Origin: Pedobacter ginsengisoli
Lineage (GTDB): Bacteria > Bacteroidota > Bacteroidia > Sphingobacteriales > Sphingobacteriaceae
Length of the DNA stretch: 64,000 bases
Direction: 5' to 3'
Assembly (NCBI RefSeq): GCF_002736205.1
Contig: NZ_CP024091.1
Coordinates: forward strand, 2,294,001-2,358,000
Shown here: piece after piece, positions 36,876-46,233 of the stretch
Numbering within the stretch: position 1 is the stretch's first letter
Layout: each line of letters starts with the position of its first letter
Program-made: the position numbers and the translations under genes
The notes under the pieces: generated by a model
What the model saw: the letters and a program-made list of their open reading frames with translations, nothing else
Told to the model about the DNA's origin: nothing
Database searches by the model: none

Positions 36876-39275
36876 TTATTTCGAATTCTTGAACTTTATA
36901 ATCAATTTCAAATTGAGTTGCCGGCCGGTTAAATAATTGGGAATAGCATATTGTACGTTATCTATATCCTTAAGCCATAAATATGAAACCGTATTATTTA
37001 TATTCAACAAATTAAATACCTCTAAATGAGCAGAAAACGAACTAAAATATTTATCCAGTAATCTTGGTTTTTTTACTCCGGCATCGTCTAAAAAATCTTT
37101 CGAAAATCCAATATCCACCCGTTTATAAGCAGGTATATTGAAATTGTCCGAATAACGACGTACAAGAGGTGCGCCTACAGGCAATTTTGCTCCGTATAAC
37201 ATATTTAAATGCACCTTATAAGTAGGACTACTCAACAGCCTGTCCTGAAAGTAAACCGAAAAATTAATCCTTTGATCTGTAGGTCTTCTTAAATATCCCC
37301 TATTATCATTTAGAACATTCTGATTAGCCTTCATTAATGATACGCGGAAGTACGACAACAAATCTTTCACAAACTCGCCCCCTATACTTAAATCAGCCCC
37401 ATAGGTATAACCCTGTGCTACTTCATCTGCCAGATACTTAACCCTTACATTGTCCATCATGTAAGGAATAAGCCTATCCTGATATTTAAAATAGACCTCT
37501 GAGGTAAATTTCAAGCGTGTTCCCAATCCATCAAACGCATAATCCAGCCCTGCCGATGTATTGTATGACCTTTGTGCCTGTTGGTTTAAATTAAGCACCC
37601 CATTAAAATCTCTGATACTCCTGTAATCTGGTGCCTGCTGATAAACCCCGGCAGTAAACCTTATAATTTTATTATTGGTTGATGGTCTGTAGGCCAAAAG
37701 TAACCTCGGACTAAGCAGAAATTGTTTACTTAATGTGTTAAAATTTCCTCTCACACCAAGCTGAAGTGTTGAATTGGCCGACAAGGTATAACTATCCTGA
37801 ATATAAGCGGTATAATATTGAATAGTCAGATTATTTTTAACACTAATAAGGTTATCCTGGTAAAAATTATTGAGCCCTCCGGGTTGTATATACCCTGCCG
37901 AATCAATAAGGCTATACTCATTTAAATTATCGTTGTATTGCTTACGTTCAAATCTTAAACCTAACGAAAAAGTATGATTTTCATAGTTCTGATCTATCTT
38001 TAGTTCAGAGCTTACGTTTTCAGATTCCAGGTTATTACGGGCATAATTTATATACTTCCCAATTCCCCTGTTAATTCGTATTGAGCCAAAATTTCCATTA
38101 GCAAAACTATTACTTACCTCATCAAATACATACCTTCCCTCTATATCTATTCTTTCCCTTTCTAGCGTATTAAAATAACTGTTTATCCATTTTATCACCA
38201 AATCCGACTTAGGGAAAAATGTAAAAGTTATAGCTCCACCTGCTGTCTGATAATCATCAACTTCTTTACCGCTATAATCCGTTTGCAAACGCATCACGGT
38301 ACTCAATGTTCCAAACTGGGTTTCTCTGCTTTCAGGTATTAATTTAAATATCCCGCTATTAAAACTCCCCAAAAATTGCACATTCATTTTAGATGAAATA
38401 TTTTGCTGATAAATCAGCTGCGCATCAGTAAAATTAGGTGCATAGCTACCCTTATTATCTTGCCTGTTTAATATGCTTGTATTATTTTTATACCTTAATC
38501 CGGCCAACACAAAGCTTTTTTTATTCAAAATCTTTGAGCTAAACCCTGCCCCAAGCATCCCCATATTTAGTGTTGCCTCACTGCTATCGGGCCTGTCGTA
38601 TTTCACATCCAGTACCGATGATAATTTATCGCCATAGCGCGACTCAAAACCTCCGGCCGAAAACTTAGCAGAACTTAACAGATCACTGTTGATGAAACTT
38701 AAACCCTCCTGCTGTCCATTTCTGATCAATATTGGCCTGCTAATTTCTACATCATTTACATACACCAGGTTTTCATCAAAATTGCCACCTCTTACACTAT
38801 ATTGAGAGCTTAGTTCATTATTGGTTGATACACCTGGCAAGGTTTTAAGTACAACCTCAAAATTTCCCGAAACTGATGGTATCGAAGCTATGTCGGCAAT
38901 ATTAATTGTAGTACTATTACGAAGCTGGTTCTGCTTGGAGGTAATCGTTACCTGTTCAAGTTCGTTTATATTTCGGGTTAAAGAAACATTTTGAATGATC
39001 CTTCCTGCGTTGCCGTTTTTAAATTCAACCAAAACAGATTTATACCCCAACAGGCTATATTTCAGTGTAAAGGAAGTAGTACTTGAATAAATATTATAGA
39101 TTCCGCTATCATCAGAAACCACCGACTGGTTTTGTCCAACAACGCTAACGGTTACCAAAGGCAACGGACTCCTCAAATCATCAGTAACTAAGCCCGAAAC
39201 TTTTACAAGAGGTTGTGCATTTACAAATGTAAAACCAAATAGTAAAACTGAGAGCAGCAGGCAGAGTCTATACAT
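36876..39275 (-). CDS. TonB-dependent receptor with carboxypeptidase-like N-terminal domain
   Basis: Outer-membrane TonB receptor of 799 residues, not a SusC type and with no SusD beside it. Signal peptide about 1-20, carboxypeptidase-D-like domain about 24-105 ([22 protein letters not shown]), plug about 118-215 ([30 protein letters not shown] is its start region), then barrel ending in [10 protein letters not shown]. The substrate is unknown. It starts 21 bases after rpe on the same strand, possibly the same transcript. Confidence 0.88.
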   Translation of the reverse strand: MYRLCLLLSVLLFGFTFVNAQPLVKVSGLVTDDLRSPLPLVTVSVVGQNQSVVSDDSGIYNIYSSTTSFTLKYSLLGYKSVLVEFKNGNAGRIIQNVSLTRNINELEQVTITSKQNQLRNSTTINIADIASIPSVSGNFEVVLKTLPGVSTNNELSSQYSVRGGNFDENLVYVNDVEISRPILIRNGQQEGLSFINSDLLSSAKFSAGGFESRYGDKLSSVLDVKYDRPDSSEATLNMGMLGAGFSSKILNKKSFVLAGLRYKNNTSILNRQDNKGSYAPNFTDAQLIYQQNISSKMNVQFLGSFNSGIFKLIPESRETQFGTLSTVMRLQTDYSGKEVDDYQTAGGAITFTFFPKSDLVIKWINSYFNTLERERIDIEGRYVFDEVSNSFANGNFGSIRINRGIGKYINYARNNLESENVSSELKIDQNYENHTFSLGLRFERKQYNDNLNEYSLIDSAGYIQPGGLNNFYQDNLISVKNNLTIQYYTAYIQDSYTLSANSTLQLGVRGNFNTLSKQFLLSPRLLLAYRPSTNNKIIRFTAGVYQQAPDYRSIRDFNGVLNLNQQAQRSYNTSAGLDYAFDGLGTRLKFTSEVYFKYQDRLIPYMMDNVRVKYLADEVAQGYTYGADLSIGGEFVKDLLSYFRVSLMKANQNVLNDNRGYLRRPTDQRINFSVYFQDRLLSSPTYKVHLNMLYGAKLPVGAPLVRRYSDNFNIPAYKRVDIGFSKDFLDDAGVKKPRLLDKYFSSFSAHLEVFNLLNINNTVSYLWLKDIDNVQYAIPNYLTGRQLNLKLIIKFKNSK

Positions 39276-39296
39276 TTATATTATAAAGCTGTAAGC

Positions 39297-39968
39297 TTAT
39301 GATGATTTCAATTGCGCATCAAGTTGTTTTAATTCAGAGATCATAACTGATGGAGATGGAGCACCAAAAATGGCATTCCCTGCAACAAAAACTTCAGCAC
39401 CGGCCTGTATCAGGTCGGCCAGATTTTGTATTCCTACCCCACCGTCTACCTCTATCAACAAATCCGGATTAATAGCTGAGGACATAGCTTTTAACTCCCT
39501 TAGCTTGTTTAACGTATTAGGGATAAACTTCTGGCCTCCAAAGCCCGGATTTACCGACATAACCAGTACCAGATCAAGATCCACCAAAATATCTTTAAGT
39601 AAGGCCACCGGTGTATGAGGGTTAATTGCAACACCAGCCTTACAACCTGCGGCATGAATGGCCTGAACTGTTCTATGCAGGTGCGTACAGGCTTCGTAAT
39701 GAACTGTTATTACTGATGCCCCTGCAGCTGCAAAACGTTCAATATAATGATCAGGATTAACAATCATTAAATGAACATCCAGTGGTTTTGCTGCATACTT
39801 CTTTATCGCTTCCATTACCGGAAAACCAAAAGATATGTTTGGTACAAACACGCCATCCATTACATCTACATGAAACCAATCAGCCTCACTTGAATTAACC
39901 ATTTCAATATCACGTTGCAGGTTAGCAAAATCGGCCGAAAGTACAGAAGGGGCAATAAGATGTTTCAT
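39297..39968 (-). CDS. rpe: Ribulose-phosphate 3-epimerase
   Basis: TIM-barrel pentose-phosphate enzyme, 223 residues. Motifs: IAPSVLSADFANL, FHVDVMDGVFVPNISFG, HLMIVNPDHYIE, VMSVNPGFGGQKFIP and IEVDGGV, carrying the conserved metal and catalytic residues (His, two Asp). Complete in length. Confidence 0.95.
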   Translation of the reverse strand: MKHLIAPSVLSADFANLQRDIEMVNSSEADWFHVDVMDGVFVPNISFGFPVMEAIKKYAAKPLDVHLMIVNPDHYIERFAAAGASVITVHYEACTHLHRTVQAIHAAGCKAGVAINPHTPVALLKDILVDLDLVLVMSVNPGFGGQKFIPNTLNKLRELKAMSSAINPDLLIEVDGGVGIQNLADLIQAGAEVFVAGNAIFGAPSPSVMISELKQLDAQLKSS

Positions 39969-40035
39969 GAGGAATGTGTTTTAAATTAGAGCTGGTTCAC
40001 ATTTGTAAATATAAAGAAATAACACCTTTTAAACT

Positions 40036-40064
40036 AAAAAACCCCGCAAATTGCGGGGTTTTTT
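40036..40064 (-). terminator. Terminator of pnp
   Basis: Stem AAAAAACCCCGCAA/TTGCGGGGTTTTTT, a strong hairpin 21 bases after the pnp stop; T runs on both strands. Confidence 0.9.
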
Positions 40065-40084
40065 AGTTTTTTAGCTATATAAAA

Positions 40085-42235
40085 TTAAGCTGGTTTATTT
40101 TCAGCCGGTGCAGCTTCTGGTTTTGGCGGACGAGGCAATAAAGCTTTTCTTGAAAGTTTCATTTTACCTTGTTTATCAATATCCAAAAGTTTTACTTCAA
40201 CTTTATCACCTTCTTTAAATACACCGTCCATTGTTTCTAAACGAGTCCAGTCAATTTCAGAGATGTGAAGCAAACCATCTTTACCTGGCATAATTTCTAC
40301 GAATGCACCAAATGGCATAATAGATTTTACTTTACCACTATAAGTTGCGCCAATTTCTGGTTTAGCAGCTATTGCATTAATACGGGCAACAGCAGCATCA
40401 ATTGAAGCTTTGTTATCAGCAAAGATTTCAACAATACCTTTGTTTCCAACCTCTTCGATAGAGATAGAAGCACCGGTTTCGCGTTGCATTTCCTGAATAA
40501 TTTTACCGCCTGGTCCTATTACAGCACCAATAAATTCTTTATCGATACTTAAAGAAACAATACGTGGAGCATGGTCTTTGTAATCCTCACGAGGTGCAGA
40601 AATTGTTTTCTTCATCTCGTTTAAGATATGTAAACGAGCTTCTTTAGCCTGGTTTAAAGCGTTTGTTAACACTTCCCATTTCAAGCCATTGATTTTTAAG
40701 TCCATTTGACAAGCAACAATACCTTTTTCAGTACCAGTTACTTTAAAGTCCATATCACCTAAGTGATCTTCATCACCTAAAATATCAGAAAGGATTGCAT
40801 ATTTACCGGTTTTCTCATCGGTAATTAATCCCATTGCAATACCTGATACAGGAGCTTTAATTTTAACACCAGCATCCATAAGTGCCAATGTACCAGCACA
40901 AACAGTTGCCATTGATGAAGAACCGTTAGATTCTAAAATATCAGAAACAACACGGATAGTATAAGGGTTTTCTTCTAATCCAGGTAATACTTTCTTTAAA
41001 GAACGCATAGCCAGGTTACCATGACCAATTTCACGACGACCAGCACCTCTGTTAGGACGAACCTCACCTGTTGAAAAACCCGGGAAGTTATAGTGCAATA
41101 TGAATTTATTGTATCCATTAATGAAAGCACCATCAATCATTTGCTCATCATCTTTAGATCCTAAAGTAACGGTAGTTAATGATTGAGTTTCGCCACGTGT
41201 AAATACAGCCGAACCATGAGCAGCAGGCAAGTAACTTACTTCACTCCAGATTGGACGTACAGTACGTACATCACGACCATCTAAACGAATTCCTTCATCT
41301 AATACCAGATTACGGATTGCATCATATTGTACATCGTGGAAATATTTTTTAGCAAGGAAACCGGTTACATCATCAATATCTTCTCCTAATGTAGCAATAA
41401 AGTCCATTAAGATAGTACCAAATGCATCGCCACGCTCACCTTTGCTTGTGTTGCTTTTAGCTACAGCATAAACCTTATCGTAAGTAGCAGCATAAACCTG
41501 CTCTTTTAATTCAGGGTTGCTGTCTTCATGAGAATACTCACGTTTTACAGTTTTACCTACAAGTTCAGCAAGTTCTTTTTGAGCCTGAACCTGAATAACG
41601 ATTGCTTTATGAGCAAATTCAATTGCCTCTACCATTTCAGTTTCAGAAATCTCATCACACTCACCCTCAACCATCACGATATCTCTTTCAGTACCTGCAA
41701 CAAGGAACTCCAACGAAGCACGCTCTAAATCATTAACGTAAGGGTTAATTACAAGCTGACCATCAATTTTAGCCACGCGTACTTCAGAAATTGGTCCGTT
41801 AAACGGAATATCTGAAACAGCAATAGCAGCCGAAGCAGCTAAACCCGCTAAACAGTCAGGCATTATATTTTTATCAGAAGAGATCAATGAGATCATTACC
41901 TGAGTATCAGAGTGATAATCTTCAGGGAACATCGGGCGTAAAGCACGATCTACTAAACGTGAAATTAAAACTTCATAATCAGATAATCTTGCCTCGCGAC
42001 GAAGAAAACCTCCAGGGATACGGCCAGCAGCTGCGTATTTCTCCTGATAATCAACAGATAAAGGTAAAAAATCAACACCAGCTTTAGCTCCTACCGTAGA
42101 AACTACAGTTGCTAAAAGCATAGTATCGCCCATTTTAACCACTACTGAACCATCAGCTTGTTTAGCTAATTTTCCTGTTTCAATTTCGATTGTTCTTCCA
42201 TCGCCCAAGTCGAACGATTTTTTTATTACATTCAT
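40085..42235 (-). CDS. pnp: Polyribonucleotide nucleotidyltransferase
   Basis: 3'-5' phosphorolytic exoribonuclease, 716 residues. Two RNase PH domains (about 10-230 with GGFLRREAR, and 310-540 with [13 protein letters not shown] and the metal-site region [16 protein letters not shown]), separated by an all-helical linker, then a KH domain (about 555-615, [16 protein letters not shown]) and an S1 domain (about 620-690, [15 protein letters not shown]). The short C-terminal tail is Pro/Ala-rich. It follows rpsO on the same strand, as in many bacteria, but a terminator stands between them. Confidence 0.97.
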   Translation of the reverse strand: MNVIKKSFDLGDGRTIEIETGKLAKQADGSVVVKMGDTMLLATVVSTVGAKAGVDFLPLSVDYQEKYAAAGRIPGGFLRREARLSDYEVLISRLVDRALRPMFPEDYHSDTQVMISLISSDKNIMPDCLAGLAASAAIAVSDIPFNGPISEVRVAKIDGQLVINPYVNDLERASLEFLVAGTERDIVMVEGECDEISETEMVEAIEFAHKAIVIQVQAQKELAELVGKTVKREYSHEDSNPELKEQVYAATYDKVYAVAKSNTSKGERGDAFGTILMDFIATLGEDIDDVTGFLAKKYFHDVQYDAIRNLVLDEGIRLDGRDVRTVRPIWSEVSYLPAAHGSAVFTRGETQSLTTVTLGSKDDEQMIDGAFINGYNKFILHYNFPGFSTGEVRPNRGAGRREIGHGNLAMRSLKKVLPGLEENPYTIRVVSDILESNGSSSMATVCAGTLALMDAGVKIKAPVSGIAMGLITDEKTGKYAILSDILGDEDHLGDMDFKVTGTEKGIVACQMDLKINGLKWEVLTNALNQAKEARLHILNEMKKTISAPREDYKDHAPRIVSLSIDKEFIGAVIGPGGKIIQEMQRETGASISIEEVGNKGIVEIFADNKASIDAAVARINAIAAKPEIGATYSGKVKSIMPFGAFVEIMPGKDGLLHISEIDWTRLETMDGVFKEGDKVEVKLLDIDKQGKMKLSRKALLPRPPKPEAAPAENKPA

Positions 42236-42331
42236 TTAAAAATTGTTGTGGTGTGTTTTCCTCTTTTCACACACCGGATTTATATATATTATTTTACTTT
42301 GCAAGTTAAGATAATAATACCAAGAAATTAA

Positions 42332-42358
42332 AAAAGCCATCCCTAAAGAATGGCTTTT
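42332..42358 (-). terminator. Terminator of rpsO
   Basis: Stem AAAAGCCAT/ATGGCTTTT type (42332-42358) with a 9-base loop region, 17 bases after the rpsO stop; T run on the minus strand. Confidence 0.8.
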
Positions 42359-42374
42359 CTTGATATAAGTAGTT

Positions 42375-42653
42375 CTATTTGATGATATCCCTTAGACCTA
42401 AAGTCTTGATGATAGCACGATAGCGCTCAATATCTTTTTTAAATAGATATGCCAAAATACCACGGCGTTTACCTACTAATTTTTGTAGTGATAACTGAGT
42501 AGAATAATCTTTACGATTTTTCTTTAAGTGCTCAGTTAGGTGTGCAATGCGGTATGTAAATAACGCTACCTGACCTTCTGCAGAACCAGTATTGGTTTCT
42601 ACTTCACCATGCTGTTTAAAGATTTCAGCTTTCTTTTCTTTACTTAAATACAT
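42375..42653 (-). CDS. rpsO: 30S ribosomal protein S15
   Basis: Primary 16S rRNA-binding ribosomal protein. 92 residues, with the conserved core TGSAEGQVALFTYRIAHLTEHLKKNRKDYST and LVGKRRGILAYLFKKD. Slightly longer than the usual 88-90. Confidence 0.97.
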   Translation of the reverse strand: MYLSKEKKAEIFKQHGEVETNTGSAEGQVALFTYRIAHLTEHLKKNRKDYSTQLSLQKLVGKRRGILAYLFKKDIERYRAIIKTLGLRDIIK

Positions 42654-42805
42654 TCTTGAATGATACTAAAGTTTAAATGATTAATTAATTGGACGCAAAG
42701 ATAGTGTAAGTTTTAAAAATTAACAAGTATGCGCAAATTTTTACCATCACAAGAAAATTGGCCATTCCTAAATCCTATTTTTGTTGCAGTAACTACTTAC
42801 TTTTT

Positions 42806-43225
42806 ATGGAAAAAACCCAATACAGCATATTCGAAAGTGAACTAAAAGTACGCCCGGATGATATAGATATGTTCAACCATGTTCATAACAGCAAATACTT
42901 TGATTATGTGCTTGCTGCACGTTACGATCAAATGGCTGAATTTTATAAAATGCCTATGGAATCGTTCTTAAAAAGCGGTTTTGGATGGGTAGTACGTACT
43001 GCACTTGTTGATTTTAAACGCCCGCTTGTTCTTGGCGATGTGATTGCCATACGCACCGGAATCCTGACTATTAATGAAAAGGGCTGTCGCGTACAGTTTG
43101 AAATTGAAAATAAAAGGACAAGTAAAATTGCTTCTGACGGCTGGTTTGACTATGTAATGATTGACACCACCACCGGAAAAGGCTGTAAAGTAAATGATGA
43201 AATGATAAAGGCATACAGCATTTAA
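42806..43225 (+). CDS. Acyl-CoA thioesterase (hot-dog fold)
   Basis: 4HBT-type thioesterase of 139 residues from the ATG at 42806 (MEKTQYSIF); an upstream in-frame ATG at 42758 would add 16 residues without homology. The N-terminal motif VRPDDIDMFNHVHNSKYFDYV carries the catalytic Asp and the HVHNSKY helix typical of the YbgC/FadM group. Substrate unknown. A second member of this family (ybgC) lies at 50139. Confidence 0.85.
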   Translation: MEKTQYSIFESELKVRPDDIDMFNHVHNSKYFDYVLAARYDQMAEFYKMPMESFLKSGFGWVVRTALVDFKRPLVLGDVIAIRTGILTINEKGCRVQFEIENKRTSKIASDGWFDYVMIDTTTGKGCKVNDEMIKAYSI

Positions 43226-43296
43226 TCATTGTATTGTAAACGCCCAACATAAATCCCTTCGTAACAAATGATAAGTCAATGTTTTTATCCAAAAAA

Positions 43297-43340
43297 CATG
43301 GACTAGACATGGATTTACCATGGACTCAACATGGACTTTG
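43297..43340. repeat. Four 11-base direct repeats CATGGAC
   Basis: CATGGAC, CATGGAT, CATGGAC and CATGGAC start at 43297, 43308, 43319 and 43330, an exact 11-base period, i.e. one helix turn each. They lie 72 bases after the thioesterase stop and about 80 bases before a promoter-like element of the MATE gene. Looks like a multi-site activator or repressor array. Confidence 0.7.
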
Positions 43341-43417
43341 AGTAATCAATATCTTATCTGCGGCTATAGCTTGTCCTAACCCAACGAAAAAAAATAGAAT
43401 TGTATTTATAAATTATA

Positions 43418-43425
43418 TATATTTG
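43418..43425 (+). promoter_or_regulatory. Possible -7 element for the MATE gene
   Basis: TATATTTG fits TAnnTTTG. A TTG at 43400-43402 is the nearest upstream element but the 15-base spacer is shorter than usual. Would give a leader of about 137 bases. Confidence 0.4.
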
Positions 43426-43448
43426 TTTTCTAACCCAACCGCATTACG

Positions 43449-43567
43449 ATGAAAGTATTTGCAGTCCGTTTGAGGTTCTAAAAACCGAGGGCTCCACCTT
43501 TTCACGAAAATACTGACACAGCTTTTCTGGCTGGTCGCGGTTTATTTATTATTTTTTCCTCTTTCCC
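43449..43567 (+). other. Possible structured leader of the MATE gene
   Basis: Outer pairing AGTATTT (43454-43460) with AAATACT (43508-43514) encloses GGTT/AACC (43474-43477 with 43483-43486) and a competing AGGT/ACCT pairing. No known riboswitch class was recognised. The rest of the 43226-43567 gap holds only the CATGGAC repeats and the -7 element. Confidence 0.3.
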
Positions 43568-44995
43568 ATGTTAGAACAAAAAACAGCTTCATTAGGCAAG
43601 CTATCTCAAATTTTTACACTTATAAAACAAGCCCTTAAAGGCGAAGATCTCGATTATACCCAAGGCAGTATTCGTAAAGCTGTTATTTTACTAGCCATTC
43701 CAATGATGCTGGAAATGGCTATGGAATCCGTATTTGCATTGGTAGATCTCTATTTTGTTGGGCATTTACACAACAGCAGCCATGCAATACAAACCGTAGG
43801 CCTTACAGAATCAGTACTTACTGTAATATACTCATTGGCAATTGGGATGAGTATGGCAGCAACAGCTGTAGTAGCCAGAAGAATTGGCGAAAAAGATCCC
43901 GTTGCTGCTTCAAAAGCAGGAATGCAGGCTATAATAATTGCAGTTGCGTTTAACCTGATCATCAGCATTGTAGGTCTTATTTACGCAACAGACATTTTAT
44001 TGTTAATGGGTGCCTCGGCCGAAACAGCCGCACAAGGCACTACTTTTATGCGTATCATGATGGGCGGTAGCGTTATCATTGTACTCCTCTTTCTTATCAA
44101 TGGAATATTCAGAGGTGCAGGTAATGCAGCTATAGCCATGAGAAGTTTATGGATTGCCAATATTGCCAACATCATTTTATGTCCTGTTTTAATTAATGGT
44201 TTTGGACCAATCCCAGCATTTGGCTTAACTGGCGCTGCAATGGCAACAAGTCTTGGTCGCGGTATTGGTGTTTGCTATCAGGTTTATCACCTTGTAAGCG
44301 ATAAGGGCTTGCTAAAAGTAAAACTTTCGTACTTTAAACCTCATTTTGAACAGATAAAAGCTTTATTAAAAATTGCTACTCCGGGTATTTTCCAATTTGT
44401 TATTGCATCATGCAGTTGGATATTTCTGGCACAACTGGTGGCCACAACAGGTGGCGATCATGGATCAGCAGGCTATCAAACGGCATTAAGGCTAATGATG
44501 TTCTTTATGCTTCCGGCATGGGGAATGAGCAACGCGGCGGCTACATTGGTTGGCCAGAATCTGGGTGCTAAACATATTGACCGCGCAGAACAGTCTGTAA
44601 TGAAAACCGCTAAATATGTGGTAATTTATATGCTCTGTGTTATGGGCCTAACCTTTGGAGTTGGCAGGTATTTTATATCGTTTTTTAGTAATGATGTTTT
44701 AATACAGGAGGTTGCCAAAAATGCACTTCAGATTATGAGTGCAGGGTATATATTTTATGGTATTGGAATGGTTCTGATCTCAACCTTTAATGGTGCCGGT
44801 GATACATGGACACCTACATGGGTTAATCTTTTTGGATTTTGGCTGTTCCAGATCCCTTTAGGTTACTTTCTGGCTAAACACATGGAAATGGGACCTACGG
44901 GCGTATTTATTGCTATTCCTGTTGCCGAAACTGGTATTGCAATAGCAAGCTATATCCTGTTTAGAATTGGGAAATGGAAGACCATAAAAGTCTAA
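43568..44995 (+). CDS. MATE-family multidrug/metabolite exporter
   Basis: Twelve-helix MATE transporter, 475 residues, expected to export cationic or other small compounds by Na+ or H+ exchange. An N-terminal cytoplasmic stretch (1-30) precedes the first MATE repeat (GSIRKAVILLAIPMMLEMAMES), and the second repeat begins near 270 (LLKIATPGIFQFVIASCSW). The typical NAAATLVGQNLGAK segment is near 325-340. Its long upstream region with spaced repeats and possible structure suggests dedicated regulation. Confidence 0.9.
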   Translation: MLEQKTASLGKLSQIFTLIKQALKGEDLDYTQGSIRKAVILLAIPMMLEMAMESVFALVDLYFVGHLHNSSHAIQTVGLTESVLTVIYSLAIGMSMAATAVVARRIGEKDPVAASKAGMQAIIIAVAFNLIISIVGLIYATDILLLMGASAETAAQGTTFMRIMMGGSVIIVLLFLINGIFRGAGNAAIAMRSLWIANIANIILCPVLINGFGPIPAFGLTGAAMATSLGRGIGVCYQVYHLVSDKGLLKVKLSYFKPHFEQIKALLKIATPGIFQFVIASCSWIFLAQLVATTGGDHGSAGYQTALRLMMFFMLPAWGMSNAAATLVGQNLGAKHIDRAEQSVMKTAKYVVIYMLCVMGLTFGVGRYFISFFSNDVLIQEVAKNALQIMSAGYIFYGIGMVLISTFNGAGDTWTPTWVNLFGFWLFQIPLGYFLAKHMEMGPTGVFIAIPVAETGIAIASYILFRIGKWKTIKV

Positions 44996-45012
44996 CCATA
45001 TTTGTGGTTAGC

Positions 45013-45046
45013 ATATCGTCATTCTGAGAAATCAGAATGACGATAT
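45013..45046. terminator. Bidirectional terminator between MATE and DUF983 genes
   Basis: Perfect 15-bp stem ATATCGTCATTCTGA/TCAGAATGACGATAT with a GAAA loop, between convergent genes. Its arm resembles the hairpin at 47025-47056. Confidence 0.75.
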
Positions 45047-45050
45047 TATA

Positions 45051-45458
45051 TTAGTGTACGATCCCTACTGTTTTAGCTTCGGGATCATACCCCAACCCTG
45101 GTGTAAGCCAGTGTAATAAAAATACTCTCGAATAACGGTAATTAAATGGAGCGAATAAAAATACCCCTACCATAATAATGGCAATATACATCCAAAGATT
45201 CTCGTATGTAAGCTCTACACCAAGTACATATGCCGCTACGGCAATGGTAATCATTTCGGCAACATTCATAGCATAACTAATAAACATTGCTACATAAAAA
45301 AAGCCAGGCTCCCTTTCAAAGCGAAGGTTACATACCGAACAATACTCATTAGTTGTTTGCCCCTTAAATGCATAAAGCTTCCCAGAAAATATAGGACCTT
45401 TTCTGCATCTCGGACATTTACACTCTACAACAGCCTGTAATTTTGATATTGGTTTCAT
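45051..45458 (-). CDS. DUF983 membrane protein with zinc-ribbon-like N-terminus
   Basis: Small membrane protein, 135 residues from MKPISKL (a start seven codons further upstream at 45479 is also open). Two CxxC pairs (CKCPRC and CSVCNL) near the N-terminus form a likely zinc ribbon, followed by two transmembrane helices (about 55-80 and 85-110) and the family end LLHWLTPGLGYDPEA. DUF983 genes often lie near cytochrome oxidase genes, but none are here. A palindromic FNR-like site precedes it, and a Crp/Fnr regulator gene lies just upstream on the same strand. Confidence 0.8.
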   Translation of the reverse strand: MKPISKLQAVVECKCPRCRKGPIFSGKLYAFKGQTTNEYCSVCNLRFEREPGFFYVAMFISYAMNVAEMITIAVAAYVLGVELTYENLWMYIAIIMVGVFLFAPFNYRYSRVFLLHWLTPGLGYDPEAKTVGIVH

Positions 45459-45505
45459 AACTTTAATATTATGAAACAAAAATACGGCATATTAACTATT
45501 TAATT

Positions 45506-45521
45506 TATGATCCAGATCATA
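45506..45521. promoter_or_regulatory. FNR/CRP-like palindrome upstream of the DUF983 gene
   Basis: TATGATccagATCATA, arms 6-4-6, the spacing of the FNR consensus TTGAT-N4-ATCAA. It lies between the Crp/Fnr regulator stop and the DUF983 start. Confidence 0.55.
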
Positions 45522-45522
45522 C

Positions 45523-46104
45523 TTAAATTTTAATGATTTTGCCTCTTATTAGCTTCAGTTCCTTTTGATCGGATAGCTTTTTTATAATTCGGATTACGGT
45601 TTCAACCCTCAAACCGCTCATATCTGCAAGCTGCTGCCTTGTTACTTTTAGCTCCTGGTTATGCTCCACATCTTTAAACAGGTATGCAGTAAGCGTTCTT
45701 ATCCGGTGCTCTGCATGTTCGTTTGCCAATTCTTCGAGCATCATAGATTTATAAAATAAGCGATGGCTAAGCGTTTGAATTAGCTTCATACTAAAATCAG
45801 GATGTTGTTTCAGTATTTTAAAAAAATCATCGCTCTTTACAATTATAATTTCTGAATCCTGAGTAGCAATAGTATAAGCCAGATACGGTTTATTAACCAG
45901 TAAGGCCGGCTCTCCAAAATACTCGTTAGTTTTAAAGATACCTTGAATAAATTCTTTACCATCATCATTTACAGTTACCATTCGCACCTTGCCGCTCTTT
46001 ATAAAATAAACGGCTCTGGGTTTAGCTCCCGGTTCATAAATAACTTCCCCTTTTTTATAAAAATTGGGCTTAAAATTATTATCTAACAAATACTTAAGTA
46101 TCAT
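45523..46104 (-). CDS. Crp/Fnr-family transcriptional regulator
   Basis: 193 residues: cyclic-nucleotide-binding-like beta-roll (about 15-115, KKGEVIYEPGAKPRAVYFIKSGKVRMV), a dimer helix, and a C-terminal winged helix (about 145-190, VTRQQLADMSGLRVETVIRIIKKL). No N-terminal cysteine cluster is seen, so it is not an oxygen-sensing FNR of the classic kind. The glycine pattern of the beta-roll fits effector binding but the effector is unknown. It is divergent from a DUF3575 barrel gene with an extended palindrome between them. Confidence 0.87.
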   Translation of the reverse strand: MILKYLLDNNFKPNFYKKGEVIYEPGAKPRAVYFIKSGKVRMVTVNDDGKEFIQGIFKTNEYFGEPALLVNKPYLAYTIATQDSEIIIVKSDDFFKILKQHPDFSMKLIQTLSHRLFYKSMMLEELANEHAEHRIRTLTAYLFKDVEHNQELKVTRQQLADMSGLRVETVIRIIKKLSDQKELKLIRGKIIKI

Positions 46105-46143
46105 GATATGCAGTAAAAATTTAATCTACTAAGATAAATATAC

Positions 46144-46181
46144 CTCAAAAAAAATACCCAATAATGGGTATTTTTTTTGAG
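46144..46181. promoter_or_regulatory. Perfect 17-bp hairpin between divergent genes
   Basis: Arms CTC-A8-TACCCA (46144-46160) and TGGGTA-T8-GAG (46165-46181), ATAA loop. It has terminator form (T8 on both strands) yet lies between divergent genes: 40 bases before the Crp/Fnr start and just ahead of the other gene's -7 element (46195). Could insulate the two promoters or act as an operator. Confidence 0.6.
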
Positions 46182-46194
46182 GACTACCTATATG

Positions 46195-46202
46195 TAACTT
46201 TG
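46195..46202 (+). promoter_or_regulatory. -7 promoter element of the DUF3575 gene
   Basis: TAACTTTG fits TAnnTTTG; TTTG at 46176-46179 overlaps the end of the upstream hairpin, with a 15-base spacer. Confidence 0.45.
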
Positions 46203-46233
46203 AAGAAATAAAACAATAAAAAAAGAGAAAATT

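Noticed and set aside
43449..43481. Ten-codon ORF in the MATE leader as a leader peptide
   Set aside because: The peptide (MKVFAVRLRF) has no run of one amino acid or other attenuation sign; too short to support.
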